Positions 6,726-14,480 of a stretch of DNA of 24,543 nucleotides are shown piece after piece. How positions within the stretch are numbered: position 1 is the stretch's first letter; each line of letters opens with the position of its first letter. The stretch comes from a virus, in the IMG/VR virus record IMGVR_UViG_3300044638_007710, positions 1-24,543 of that record, one strand, 5' to 3'. The notes beneath the pieces are model-generated. The model was not told the origin of the DNA. It saw nothing but the letters and a program-made list of their open reading frames with translations, and made no database searches. A program made the position numbers and the translations under genes.

Positions 6726-7420
6726 TATAGTAATATCACATCTTTCAATCTATCCTGAACCAAATACGGTTTGTCTAATGTTTGATCTGTTACATCTTTT
6801 GTAAAGTCATAATTAGATAACCTTTCTTTAAACTCAGTAAGATTCATATCAAAACAATCCAAAACAAGACTTTCAATAGATCCCTTGGATATTTTAGAAT
6901 CACAGATTACTTTAATTTTATAATCTTCATCTTCATTCAAGTAACTTGAGTATCGGAAATATACTTTATCAACACCCAACAAAGAGTACATGTGATTAAA
7001 GATATAGTGGGAGTAATATAAAATTCCTCTACCACACCCTAAACTGTGACCATAAGGAAATTCTGAAGAAATATTCATTTCTGAAATGGGATCAAACTCA
7101 TCAACATATAACGATTTATTAACTGTAATCCATGCTTTTGTAAAATCCGTAATTTCTTGATCGTATTTAATAATATCAATAATATTAAGATCTTTTTTTT
7201 CTAATGAATTGAATAACTCTTTGTTTGATTCTATAAACTCTGTTTTCAGATCATTTAAAGTTAAAACATCTTTACTTGTTGTTTGACCATTCACAACAAC
7301 AAATGTTTCACAATCTGTTACTTGAATTATTGTATTTTCTGATTTGTTGAATTTTGACAGGATGTAGTCTGCAAATAGATTTACAAAATACCTTCTTGTG
7401 TTTTTTTCTAATTTTCTCAT
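6725..7420 (-). CDS. Hypothetical protein, 231 aa
   Basis: No family can be assigned with confidence. The segment ADYILSKFNKSENTIIQVTD followed by CETFVVVNGQTTSKDVLTL loosely recalls the N-terminal domain of S-adenosylmethionine synthetase, where a helix is followed by 'CET...V..GE.TT...VD'. The catalytic signatures of that enzyme are not evident. The later segment FPYGHSLGCGRGILYYSHY is distinctive. The gene starts 50 bases after the stop of the minus-strand gene 7471-8586 and probably shares its transcript. A profile search would decide the SAM-synthetase resemblance. Confidence 0.65.
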   Translation of the reverse strand: MRKLEKNTRRYFVNLFADYILSKFNKSENTIIQVTDCETFVVVNGQTTSKDVLTLNDLKTEFIESNKELFNSLEKKDLNIIDIIKYDQEITDFTKAWITVNKSLYVDEFDPISEMNISSEFPYGHSLGCGRGILYYSHYIFNHMYSLLGVDKVYFRYSSYLNEDEDYKIKVICDSKISKGSIESLVLDCFDMNLTEFKERLSNYDFTKDVTDQTLDKPYLVQDRLKDVILL

Positions 7421-7470
7421 ATTCTTGGTTTTGTATAATGAATATGAGAATTAAATGAAACTATAAAGAG

Positions 7471-8586
7471 TTAAATATAATCTAAAAACATTTCGTTTAT
7501 GTTTCTTCTTGTTCTGTCCCAATCAGGATAATCAGGGACTCTAATATCAATACATTCGACTTCACCATTATAAATCATATTATTTATAAGTGTTGTGTAT
7601 CCACCAAAGTATTCTAAAAAAGAGTCAGAATATGTTCCGCCTTTGTTATTTTCTAAAAATGTTGTTATATTTCCAATAAAATCTCTAATTTTAATATATT
7701 GGTCGTATTTGGTTTTTTCACCAACCTTTCTTGGAACCTCATCAATACGACCCTCGAAGTATTCACTTAGACCATTATAAACAGCTTCATAAACTTCATC
7801 TTCATATGCTGTATTTTCAGAGTTATAGTAGATACTTCTTAGTTCATCACCAATATCTTCTAAATCTTTTTTGAAAAGTTCGTTTGATGCGTCACTATCT
7901 TTTAATAGGTCGTTTAAATCTTCAGGTCTTATTCTAAAATAACCTTCAGTTTCTTGTATTTCAGATAAATGTTCAAAAAAGTCGGAATTATAATCCTCTA
8001 ATGATAATTCTTGATCTCCTATTTTTTTATAAATAACATCTTTAAGATGTGTTATATTAGAATCATTTAAAACATCTACCGTATCGTGTGGTGACATATC
8101 AGAATCATAATACCAATCGTGACCTAAACCATCTTCACTTAAAATTAGTTTTGCAACATGTCTAGGGTCACTATCACTTCTTCTACTACCACTACAAAAA
8201 TATTCACTTAACTCTTCTCTATCTCTTAAACTTAGATAAAAACCACCATTTCTAATTTCAACATCAGTTATTAGATTATTGATTATAAAATAAACTGTGT
8301 CTTCGTAATTTTCTTCTAAACCTTTTAGAAGTAATATGTTTTTGAGTTCTTCAGGTGCGTTGTCATAACTAAGATTTGTTAAAACACCATTTTCATCTAA
8401 AAAATTAATTAGTTCACTGTCCCAATTACGATAACCTATTTCGTCTAACTCAATTTCATCTAAAAGATTATATTTTTTAACAAACTTAAAAAAAGTAATA
8501 AGGTCATTAAAATATGGTTCAATTTCATCTTCAAATTCACCATCATTAAATGAATCAACTAATTGTCTTGCTCTTTCTAAACTCAT
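7471..8586 (-). CDS. Large acidic hypothetical protein, 371 aa
   Basis: This protein is very acidic throughout and rich in Asp, Glu, Tyr and Asn, with no clear motif, signal peptide or membrane segment. It starts MSLERARQLVDSFNDGEFED and lacks the I-x-E leader. Its composition resembles 8921-10126 and the truncated protein at 2-307, which may indicate a shared solvent or virion environment. It starts four bases after a minus-strand NATATTTATN motif and is the first gene of a two-gene minus-strand unit. Confidence 0.7.
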   Translation of the reverse strand: MSLERARQLVDSFNDGEFEDEIEPYFNDLITFFKFVKKYNLLDEIELDEIGYRNWDSELINFLDENGVLTNLSYDNAPEELKNILLLKGLEENYEDTVYFIINNLITDVEIRNGGFYLSLRDREELSEYFCSGSRRSDSDPRHVAKLILSEDGLGHDWYYDSDMSPHDTVDVLNDSNITHLKDVIYKKIGDQELSLEDYNSDFFEHLSEIQETEGYFRIRPEDLNDLLKDSDASNELFKKDLEDIGDELRSIYYNSENTAYEDEVYEAVYNGLSEYFEGRIDEVPRKVGEKTKYDQYIKIRDFIGNITTFLENNKGGTYSDSFLEYFGGYTTLINNMIYNGEVECIDIRVPDYPDWDRTRRNINEMFLDYI

Positions 8587-8590
8587 ATGG

Positions 8591-8600
8591 TATAAATATC
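8591..8600 (-). promoter_or_regulatory. NATATTTATN motif before minus-strand gene at 8586
   Basis: On the minus strand the sequence reads GATATTTATA and ends four bases before the ATG at 8586. This minus-strand occurrence shows that the motif follows gene orientation. Confidence 0.5.
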
Positions 8601-8609
8601 AATTAAATA

Positions 8610-8645
8610 AAAAAGGTGTCCCAAATAGAACACCTTCTTTTTGAT
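8610..8645. terminator. Terminator downstream of small minus-strand gene
   Basis: AAGGTGT (8613-8619) pairs with ACACCTT (8630-8636). T-tracts follow on both strands; the one on the minus strand is longer and fits termination of the gene at 8658-8813. Confidence 0.7.
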
Positions 8646-8657
8646 GATACGCAAATA

Positions 8658-8813
8658 TTATCTTCTGTAATATTTGTTAATTACTTTTTTCACATTCTCT
8701 TGAACATTGGACTTAACCTGAGTGGCGTTACCACCAGCTTGAGTTTGTGCTTGTTGAGCTTGTTGAGTTTGTTGTATCTGCTGATTAGTTTTGTTTTTAC
8801 ATCCGCAACCCAT
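8658..8813 (-). CDS. Small Gln-rich protein with MGCGCK N-terminus
   Basis: A minus-strand frame of 51 codons runs from an ATG at 8813 to a TAA at 8658-8660. The product starts MGCGCKNKTNQQ, continues as a Gln/Ala/Thr-rich tract (about residues 11-26, including QQTQQAQQAQTQAGG), and ends in a basic, helical tail with VKKVINKYYRR. Support for it being real: it fills the gap between a minus-strand terminator (8610-8645) and a divergent promoter region, and a minus-strand NATATTTATN motif lies upstream. The paired N-terminal cysteines could bind metal or be modified. It has no known family. Similar MGCGCK small proteins would be worth a database search. Confidence 0.6.
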   Translation of the reverse strand: MGCGCKNKTNQQIQQTQQAQQAQTQAGGNATQVKSNVQENVKKVINKYYRR

Positions 8814-8843
8814 GATAGTTATTTTTAAGTGGTTTATTTTATC

Positions 8844-8853
8844 TATAAATATT
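8844..8853 (-). promoter_or_regulatory. NATATTTATN motif upstream of gene 8658-8813
   Basis: On the minus strand this reads AATATTTATA and ends 30 bases before the ATG at 8813, a longer spacing than at most other sites. Confidence 0.35.
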
Positions 8854-8906
8854 ATCTAAAACAACTTTAATCCAAAAAAAATAAAAATCAATTATTTTTA
8901 TTTTGT

Positions 8907-8916
8907 TATATTTATC
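8907..8916 (+). promoter_or_regulatory. NATATTTATN motif before gene at 8921
   Basis: TATATTTATC ends four bases before the ATG at 8921 in a divergent intergenic region. Confidence 0.5.
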
Positions 8917-8920
8917 AAGT

Positions 8921-10126
8921 ATGAGAGACTTTCTAAAAAATTTCATATTAGAACAAGATGAGAATCTTGTCACATTAACTCCTGAACAATATAAAGATGT
9001 ATTAGAAGATGTTGGGGGTATTGCATCAAGAGTTGCAAATCTCAAACCATACAGAGGTAAAGGTATTGTTATTAATGGTGATTTAGATCTTAGAAATTTT
9101 AAAACCGTTGGACCACTTACAGGAATTGTGAGAGTAATAGGTAGGTTAGATATATCCAATACGAATGTCCCAAATCTTGATGGTGTTACCGTAGATAGAT
9201 ATGTTAGTAATTGGGGTTCAACAATGAATACAAATAAATTAAAAAAAGAAAGAGATTATAAAATTTCTCAACTTGATGGTTATAGAGAAGACGATGAGTG
9301 GAATATTGAAAATAATGATGATGAATCTGAAAGAACTGAAGCGTTATATGAATTCTTAGTTCAAGAAGGTATTCCTACATTGTATGAAGACGAAGAAGGA
9401 AATGAAATAGAAGAAGATAAGTATTTTATTTATCCTAGTGGTCGTGGAACTCATGGTGTTGGAAAACAATACGAATGGTTGGGTGGTGATACTTTACAAC
9501 CAGACACATATGATGTTTATGCTCAAGAAGAGTTAGATAGTGCCGCAAGACAATATGTTGAAAGAGCGGTTGATGACATGGGTTATGAGGCATTTACAAG
9601 TTGGGTGTGGGATAATGCACTTGATAAAGGACAATGGCAAAGTTGGTTAGAAGATTTTTTTGAAGATATAGTTAGAGATGACCCTGAACATTATGATATA
9701 GGACTTGAATTATCTACAAATCAACAACATCAAGTTAATCAATTAACAAAAACTATAGAAAATCTAAATAACAGATTAAGAAACGAGGAATTGTCTGACG
9801 AAGAATACGAAAAAATTGAAGGAAAAATAGAAGGTCTAGAAGAGACAATAGAAGACATCAAAGAAGACCCACAAGGTAATTATGATGAAAGTTCCATAGA
9901 GAATGAAATCAATGATAGAGTTAGTGAATATGTTGATGATATTGATGATTTTATTACACACTTTGGTTATGAAAAAAATTTCATAATGGATTTTGTTGAT
10001 TTAGATGAGGTTACGGATATTGTCGTTGGGAGTGATGGATATGGAGCTTTATTAAATTCATATGATGGAGAAATGTTTGAAACACAGGTAAATGGTGATT
10101 GGTATTTTGTAATGAGGGCTAGTTAG
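8921..10126 (+). CDS. Large acidic protein with I-L-E leader and coiled coil
   Basis: I take the ATG at 8921 (401 residues) over the TTG at 8903, which would put the promoter motif inside the gene. The N-terminus MRDFLKNFILEQDEN is a short basic helix ending I-L-E, like other leaders here. Residues about 47-90 (GIVINGDLDLRNFK, then GRLDISNTNVPNLDGV) resemble a short repeat of the leucine-rich or receptor-L type, where 'GDLDL.NT' units build a beta-solenoid. Residues about 267-316 form a strongly charged coiled coil. The rest is acidic and unassigned. A virion-associated role is inferred from the leader only. Confidence 0.72.
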   Translation: MRDFLKNFILEQDENLVTLTPEQYKDVLEDVGGIASRVANLKPYRGKGIVINGDLDLRNFKTVGPLTGIVRVIGRLDISNTNVPNLDGVTVDRYVSNWGSTMNTNKLKKERDYKISQLDGYREDDEWNIENNDDESERTEALYEFLVQEGIPTLYEDEEGNEIEEDKYFIYPSGRGTHGVGKQYEWLGGDTLQPDTYDVYAQEELDSAARQYVERAVDDMGYEAFTSWVWDNALDKGQWQSWLEDFFEDIVRDDPEHYDIGLELSTNQQHQVNQLTKTIENLNNRLRNEELSDEEYEKIEGKIEGLEETIEDIKEDPQGNYDESSIENEINDRVSEYVDDIDDFITHFGYEKNFIMDFVDLDEVTDIVVGSDGYGALLNSYDGEMFETQVNGDWYFVMRAS

Positions 10127-10166
10127 ATCTTTATTTGTTGAACAATATATCATATTTTTATTATGA

Positions 10167-10934
10167 ATGGCACGAAGAAAAAAAATAGAATTTTTGATGA
10201 ACACCGATTGGATGTTCGAAAAACCTATTGATAGAGAATACAAAGAATACAAACTACTTTCTTATTTCCAAAAGATGGGTGAAAAACTTGATAAGTTAGA
10301 GTTATACCCTGGTTTTATCGAACTATCATTACATTTAATGAATGTACAAGCACTTATGAGAGATCATAAAATTGTATACACCGACAAAAAACTCACAAAC
10401 ATTGACGATGAAATTATGGTAAAAGATCTCAAAGTAAGAGAACTTCCTGAAATGTCAGACGATGAATCTAAAGAATTTAGACAAATATTAATTTACTCTG
10501 CACCAAGGATGATGGAGTATTTTAATATTGCCAAATCAGTATGGACAATAGTTTTTGATTCTTTGGATATGAAAATCAAAAGAAACAAAAAAAACATTCT
10601 TCACCCAAAAGGTTACTTTTATTTTATTGATCATGAAAAAACTCATTATGTTTGGGAATATGTGATTAAAAAAGAGACCAAATCAAACCCTCAACAAATG
10701 ACAAATGTAAAATTAATTCACAGTGATGCTTTAAATGATTTGACAATATCAAAAATTATAAATAATTTTTCTTCATTCAGTCCTGTTGATAAAAAGACTG
10801 CTCCGATTTTTCATATGACATCTAGTGGTGTTTTTCCAATAGACGAAACATTACTACCGATGTTCAAAAGAAGAATTGCTGGACACATTTCACAAACCAA
10901 AAAATTTGAAAAATTAAATAAAAACAATGAGTGA
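10167..10934 (+). CDS. Hypothetical protein, 255 aa
   Basis: The protein starts MARRKKIEFLMNTDWMFEKP and is well folded-looking, with mixed helices and strands (YFYFIDHEKTHYVWEYVIKKE near residues 150-170) and a C-terminal basic helix. No domain is recognised. An out-of-frame ATG at 10163 lies four bases before the chosen start, and a degenerate TATTTTTATT stands upstream. It overlaps the next small gene by eight bases and heads a run of small genes leading to glutamine synthetase. Its balanced composition differs from the acidic leader proteins. Confidence 0.7.
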   Translation: MARRKKIEFLMNTDWMFEKPIDREYKEYKLLSYFQKMGEKLDKLELYPGFIELSLHLMNVQALMRDHKIVYTDKKLTNIDDEIMVKDLKVRELPEMSDDESKEFRQILIYSAPRMMEYFNIAKSVWTIVFDSLDMKIKRNKKNILHPKGYFYFIDHEKTHYVWEYVIKKETKSNPQQMTNVKLIHSDALNDLTISKIINNFSSFSPVDKKTAPIFHMTSSGVFPIDETLLPMFKRRIAGHISQTKKFEKLNKNNE

Positions 10935-11052
10935 TAAAGAAAAAATAGAATTGTTAGATTTCTTAAAAGAAATGATATTAAAATACCCAAATGACCAAGA
11001 CTTAGGTAAACAAATTAGGTTATTTTTTTTATCACAAACTAAAAAAAACTAA
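10927..11052 (+). CDS. Very small hypothetical protein, 41 aa
   Basis: A 41-codon frame begins at an ATG that overlaps the end of the previous gene by eight bases and ends at a TAA at 11050-11052. The product begins MSDKEKIELLDFLKEMILKY and is charged and helical, with no known motif. The overlap with its neighbour and the 11-base gap to the next gene fit a translated phage gene, but its size leaves doubt. Confidence 0.5.
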   Translation: MSDKEKIELLDFLKEMILKYPNDQDLGKQIRLFFLSQTKKN

Positions 11053-11063
11053 AATTCATTAAC

Positions 11064-11246
11064 ATGGGATTCAATAAAAGACTTTTAAAAAAAGAAAATA
11101 TTTTGAATAACCTTGAAAATCTTATGAAATATTTGTCAGCCGATGCAATTATTTGTACCGATGAGTTTTCTTGTAAAGTTTATCGGATGTATGAAGAAGG
11201 TTTTACAAAAGAAGAAATAATAAATGTCATAAATAAAATAAAATGA
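11064..11246 (+). CDS. Small hypothetical protein, 60 aa
   Basis: A basic N-terminus (MGFNKRLLKKENILNNLENL) is followed by a helical C-terminal part, YRMYEEGFTKEEIINVINKI, which resembles small helix-turn-helix or ubiquitin-associated-like modules that recognise a short helix pair; this is only a resemblance. The gene overlaps the glutamine synthetase start (ATGA at 11243-11246), which implies translational coupling to that enzyme. Confidence 0.65.
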   Translation: MGFNKRLLKKENILNNLENLMKYLSADAIICTDEFSCKVYRMYEEGFTKEEIINVINKIK

Positions 11247-12361
11247 AAATTCGTTTGGAATATGTGTGGTTAGATGGTTATAAACCTGAACCCAACCTAA
11301 GAAGTAAAGTCAAGATTGTTGAATACGAATCCGTCAAGAACGCTTTCCTTAATGGAAATTTTCCAATTTGGAATTTCGATGGATCATCAACGAATCAAGC
11401 ACAAACAGGAAACTCCGATTGTTTATTAAAACCTGTTAGACATTATGTTCAAGACATGCAATCAACAATCTATATTTTATGTGAAGTATTAAACCCAAAT
11501 GGAACACCCCATGAATCGAATAAAAGATCTAGTATTGGTGAAGGATTTGAAGATCTTTGGTTTGGTTTTGAACAAGAATATTTTATTCGAGAAGAAGTTA
11601 ATGGAAACATTTTGGGTCACAAGAGAAACATCCTTAAAGGACAAGGTGAGTACTACTGTGGTGTAGGTCATAATGTTGTTGGTCGTCCATTTGTTGAGGA
11701 ACATTTGAATATGTGTTTAAACTATGGTATTGATATTACAGGAACAAATGCTGAGGTTGCTTTAGGTCAGTGGGAATACCAAGTTTTTTCAAAAGGAAAA
11801 TTACAAGGCGGAGATGATCTTTGGATGACTAGATATTTCCTATTTAAGATTGCTGAGAAGTACGGTTATCACATTGAACTTCACCCAAAACCAATCACAC
11901 ACGGAGAGTGGAATGGATCAGGACTTCACACAAACTTCTCAACAGACATGATGAGATTTGATGGTAACGAAGAATACTTCATGTCACTATTTAACGCATT
12001 TGAATCAAGACACGAAGATCATATCAAAGCTTACGGATCAAACAATAACCTTCGTTTGACTGGTGAATATGAGACACAGGCAATTGATAAATTTAGTTGG
12101 GGTGTATCTGATCGTGGAGCATCAATTAGAGTTCCACAGGACACAGCAAAAGAATGGAAAGGATATGTTGAAGATAGAAGACCAGGATCAAATGCAGATC
12201 CATATAAAATTGTTCGTGAGATCGTTAATTCATTATATGTAGCTCAACTACTTTATGATACAAAAACTATGATCAATAAAGATGTTAATTTAAACGGTCT
12301 TAGTGAAAAGTATGGAACTATGTCCAATGAAGAATTATTAAAAGAATATAGAGAAGAGTAA
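11243..12361 (+). CDS. glnII: Glutamine synthetase, type II (eukaryote-like)
   Basis: This complete 372-residue enzyme makes glutamine from glutamate, ammonia and ATP. The class II signatures are present in order: FPIWNFDGSSTNQA (40-53); FGFEQEYF (108-114) with metal-binding glutamates; GQGEYYCGVGHN (133-144); GTNAEVALGQWEYQ (167-180); HPKPITHGEWNGSGLHTNFS (214-233); RLTGEYET (271-278); and WGVSDRGASIRV then YVEDRRPGSNADPY (286-321). No key residue looks missing, so it should be active. GSII is not adenylylated, so host GSI control may not apply. It lies in a phage-like run, overlapping the small gene before it by four bases and DUF3310 by one. Its codon use is not obviously foreign to neighbouring genes. 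Bacteroidetes hosts often use GSIII; carriage here is notable. Confidence 0.93.
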   Translation: MKIRLEYVWLDGYKPEPNLRSKVKIVEYESVKNAFLNGNFPIWNFDGSSTNQAQTGNSDCLLKPVRHYVQDMQSTIYILCEVLNPNGTPHESNKRSSIGEGFEDLWFGFEQEYFIREEVNGNILGHKRNILKGQGEYYCGVGHNVVGRPFVEEHLNMCLNYGIDITGTNAEVALGQWEYQVFSKGKLQGGDDLWMTRYFLFKIAEKYGYHIELHPKPITHGEWNGSGLHTNFSTDMMRFDGNEEYFMSLFNAFESRHEDHIKAYGSNNNLRLTGEYETQAIDKFSWGVSDRGASIRVPQDTAKEWKGYVEDRRPGSNADPYKIVREIVNSLYVAQLLYDTKTMINKDVNLNGLSEKYGTMSNEELLKEYREE

Positions 12362-12630
12362 TGGATAAACAATGTGTATGTGGTGGTACTGGACTTTGTC
12401 AATGTCCTTCACCACAAAAAGAACAAGTAAATCATCCTCAACATTACGGAGGAGAAAATAACCCTTACGAAGCAATCAAAGTAATTGATGCTTGGGATTT
12501 AGGGTTTAGTTTAGGAAATACAGTAAAATATATAAGTCGTGCAGGAAAGAAAGGAAAAGATAAAGAACTCGAGGATCTCAGAAAAGCGTTATGGTACCTC
12601 CAACACCATATCCAAACACTCGAAAAATAA
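12361..12630 (+). CDS. DUF3310 phage protein with N-terminal Cys cluster
   Basis: This 89-residue protein carries the DUF3310 domain from about residue 22: VNHPQHYGGENNPYEAIKVI, then GFSLGNTVKYISRAGKKGKD, then LEDLRKALWYLQHHI. These are the family's conserved HPxHY, N-YI-R and KA-WYL elements. The family is common in tailed phages and is thought to relate to nucleotide metabolism, though the function is not settled. An N-terminal extension CVCGGTGLCQCP (residues 5-16) could bind metal. It starts on the last base of the glutamine synthetase stop. The frame after its stop continues as the membrane protein described next, one base shifted. Confidence 0.88.
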   Translation: MDKQCVCGGTGLCQCPSPQKEQVNHPQHYGGENNPYEAIKVIDAWDLGFSLGNTVKYISRAGKKGKDKELEDLRKALWYLQHHIQTLEK

Positions 12631-12712
12631 AACTGGGTTTGATAAAGAGATTAATGTTTGGGATGCTCTTACAACACCAAACGAATTATTAAGAGAAACT
12701 CTCATCAACTTT

Positions 12713-12934
12713 ATGTGGGGTTTTCTCGGGAACTCTATTGTAGTATTTGCGGCAAAAGAACTGGACTTTTTAGTATTGATTAATTATGTTGTTTATTACA
12801 TTCTGATTTCTTATATTGTGAATAGAAAGAAATATGAAACAATGTTAGGCAAGTTTATTATTCTTCCCGGATCCGCAGCTGCAGGGGCTTTTACAGGATA
12901 TAAATTAGCACAAATGATCTCAAATTTTATTTAA
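12713..12934 (+). CDS. Small membrane protein with uncertain start
   Basis: From the first in-frame ATG (12713) the product has 73 residues with two or three hydrophobic segments: WGFLGNSIVVFAAKEL, FLVLINYVVYYILISYIV and the C-terminal GSAAAGAFTGYKLAQM, which suggest an inner-membrane protein. The frame is open further upstream with credible protein sequence (KTGFDKEINVWDALTTPNELL), but no ATG occurs there. The only other start is a GTG at 12539 inside DUF3310. A rare start at ATT 12650, or a +1 frameshift from DUF3310, would also explain this. Phage membrane proteins of this size include holins, but no lysis-gene context is present. Confidence 0.55.
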   Translation: MWGFLGNSIVVFAAKELDFLVLINYVVYYILISYIVNRKKYETMLGKFIILPGSAAAGAFTGYKLAQMISNFI

Positions 12935-12936
12935 AA

Positions 12937-13086
12937 ATGGGAAAAGATTGGAATCTAAATGACTTTCAAGGAAGGTCAAAAAATCATGTAGAAAGAAACT
13001 ACAGAATTTTAGCATTTTCAATTATTGTCTTCTGGTTGTATTTGATGGGAATTTTAGTTTATAAATTTATTAATTTTTTATTTTAA
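12937..13086 (+). CDS. Single-span membrane protein, 49 aa
   Basis: A frame of 49 codons starts at an ATG two bases after the stop of the previous membrane protein and ends TAA at 13084-13086. The N-terminal 23 residues are polar and basic, followed by one clear membrane helix (about residues 24-42, ILAFSIIVFWLYLMGILVY). Positive residues before the helix predict an N-in orientation. The tight spacing to its neighbours supports its being real. A pair of small membrane proteins in tandem could be a holin-type unit; that is speculation. Confidence 0.6.
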   Translation: MGKDWNLNDFQGRSKNHVERNYRILAFSIIVFWLYLMGILVYKFINFLF

Positions 13087-13094
13087 GATATAAC

Positions 13095-13625
13095 ATGAAA
13101 TACTACAAGTTTACATTAGGACACAGAGGGGCTGAAGTCTACCCATTTAAGTTAAACACAGAACAATACAACACCTTCCAAGACAAAAGAGTTGAGTTCG
13201 ATGAAATGGATTACGATCAGATTTGTGAAGTTTTGGGTGTTGAAAGTTATTTTGACTCTGAATTAGACACCCTAATAGGTCCATATCCTGAAACTTTCTA
13301 TTTAAAAGTAGAGGATGAAAACGGAAATTTAGTCTATGAAACGGAAGAACTTAATCGTGAAAAATGTGATTATGAAGAAAAGTATTGTAGTCAGGATGCT
13401 TATCTTATTATAGAAGATCATTGTAAAGGTAATATATTAGTATATGACATACCATTAGAAGAAGAATTTGATGTAGAAAAAATCAGATTTGAAGTTAAAG
13501 ATGTTGGTTGTAGGGTTGAAATTGTCACAGATATGTTCTATGATGATAAAAGATATGAAATTTATAAATCATTTGGGGATATGACATCAAAAGGTTATTA
13601 TTACCACATAACAGCAGGAATTTAA
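13095..13625 (+). CDS. Hypothetical acidic protein, 176 aa
   Basis: This protein has mixed strand and helix character (MKYYKFTLGHRGAEVYPFKL at the N-terminus, GYYYHITAGI at the C-terminus), no membrane segment and no recognised family. It has five cysteines in the middle part. It begins eight bases after the small membrane gene and ends three bases before the methyltransferase start, so it belongs to one operon with both. The function is unknown. Confidence 0.68.
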   Translation: MKYYKFTLGHRGAEVYPFKLNTEQYNTFQDKRVEFDEMDYDQICEVLGVESYFDSELDTLIGPYPETFYLKVEDENGNLVYETEELNREKCDYEEKYCSQDAYLIIEDHCKGNILVYDIPLEEEFDVEKIRFEVKDVGCRVEIVTDMFYDDKRYEIYKSFGDMTSKGYYYHITAGI

Positions 13626-13628
13626 AAA

Positions 13629-14480
13629 ATGATAGAAACAGGAAAAATTATTAACGGAGATTGTATTGAGGTGATGAAGACATTACCTGAGGGTAGTGTT
13701 GATTTGGTAGTCACTAGTCCACCTTATGGTGTTGGAATCGACTATGATGTTCACGAAGATGATGTGGAATTTGAAGATTATGTTGAATTCGCAAAGTCTT
13801 GGTTGACAGAAGTTTATAGATTACTAAAAGATGATGGTCGTATAGCCCTTAACATTCCTTATGAAATTAACAGACAGAAAAAAGGTGGTCGTATCTTTTT
13901 TGTCTCAGAGATGTGGCAGATCATGAAAGAAATTGGTTTTGGATTCTTCGGAATTGTTGATTTGGAAGAACAATCACCACACAGAAGTAAGACAACGGCT
14001 TGGGGATCTTGGATGAGTCCAAGTTCACCTTATATCTATAACCCAAAAGAATGTGTTATATTGGCATACAAAAAACAACACATCAAAAAAATCAAAGGTC
14101 AACCACAATGGACTGGCGAATTAACTGAAATTGAGAATGAAGATGGTTCTAAAAGGAACAAAATGGTCTATGACGAGAATGATAAGAAAGAATTTATGGA
14201 ACTTGTGTTTGGTCAGTGGAATTACTTTGCAGATACTAAATCACTTACCAAGGCAACTTTCTCGATGGATATACCAACCAAAGCGATCAAGATATTGTCC
14301 TACAAGAATGATGTAGTCTTAGATCCGTTCTGTGGTAGTGGTACATCTGTAGTTGCCGCTGAGATATTAGATCGTAGATGGTTAGGAATTGAATTAAGTC
14401 CAAACTATTGTGATGTTGCAAGAGGCCGAGTTCAAACTTTTGTAGATGAAAAAAAACAAGTTAAAATAGAATTGGTTTAA
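13629..14480 (+). CDS. Orphan beta-class DNA methyltransferase (N6A or N4C)
   Basis: This 283-residue enzyme transfers a methyl group from S-adenosylmethionine to an exocyclic amino group of DNA. Motif IV VVTSPPYG (residues 27-34) precedes motif I DPFCGSGT (232-239), the order that defines the beta class. SPPY favours N4-cytosine, but N6-adenine enzymes of this class share it. LDRRWLGIELSPNYCDVARGRV near the C-terminus is the usual motif II/III region. The middle region (about 115-220) is the target-recognition part. No restriction endonuclease is adjacent, so it is an orphan, typical of phage self-protection against host restriction. It ends convergently with DUF192, overlapping by four bases. 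Confidence 0.9.
   Translation: MIETGKIINGDCIEVMKTLPEGSVDLVVTSPPYGVGIDYDVHEDDVEFEDYVEFAKSWLTEVYRLLKDDGRIALNIPYEINRQKKGGRIFFVSEMWQIMKEIGFGFFGIVDLEEQSPHRSKTTAWGSWMSPSSPYIYNPKECVILAYKKQHIKKIKGQPQWTGELTEIENEDGSKRNKMVYDENDKKEFMELVFGQWNYFADTKSLTKATFSMDIPTKAIKILSYKNDVVLDPFCGSGTSVVAAEILDRRWLGIELSPNYCDVARGRVQTFVDEKKQVKIELV

Noticed and set aside
8616-8828. Plus-strand frame of 70 codons
   Set aside because: Antisense to the better supported minus-strand gene 8658-8813; it starts within the terminator hairpin.
12539-12712. GTG start at 12539 for the membrane protein
   Set aside because: It would overlap DUF3310 by 92 bases with a basic, unlikely N-terminus; kept only as an alternative.
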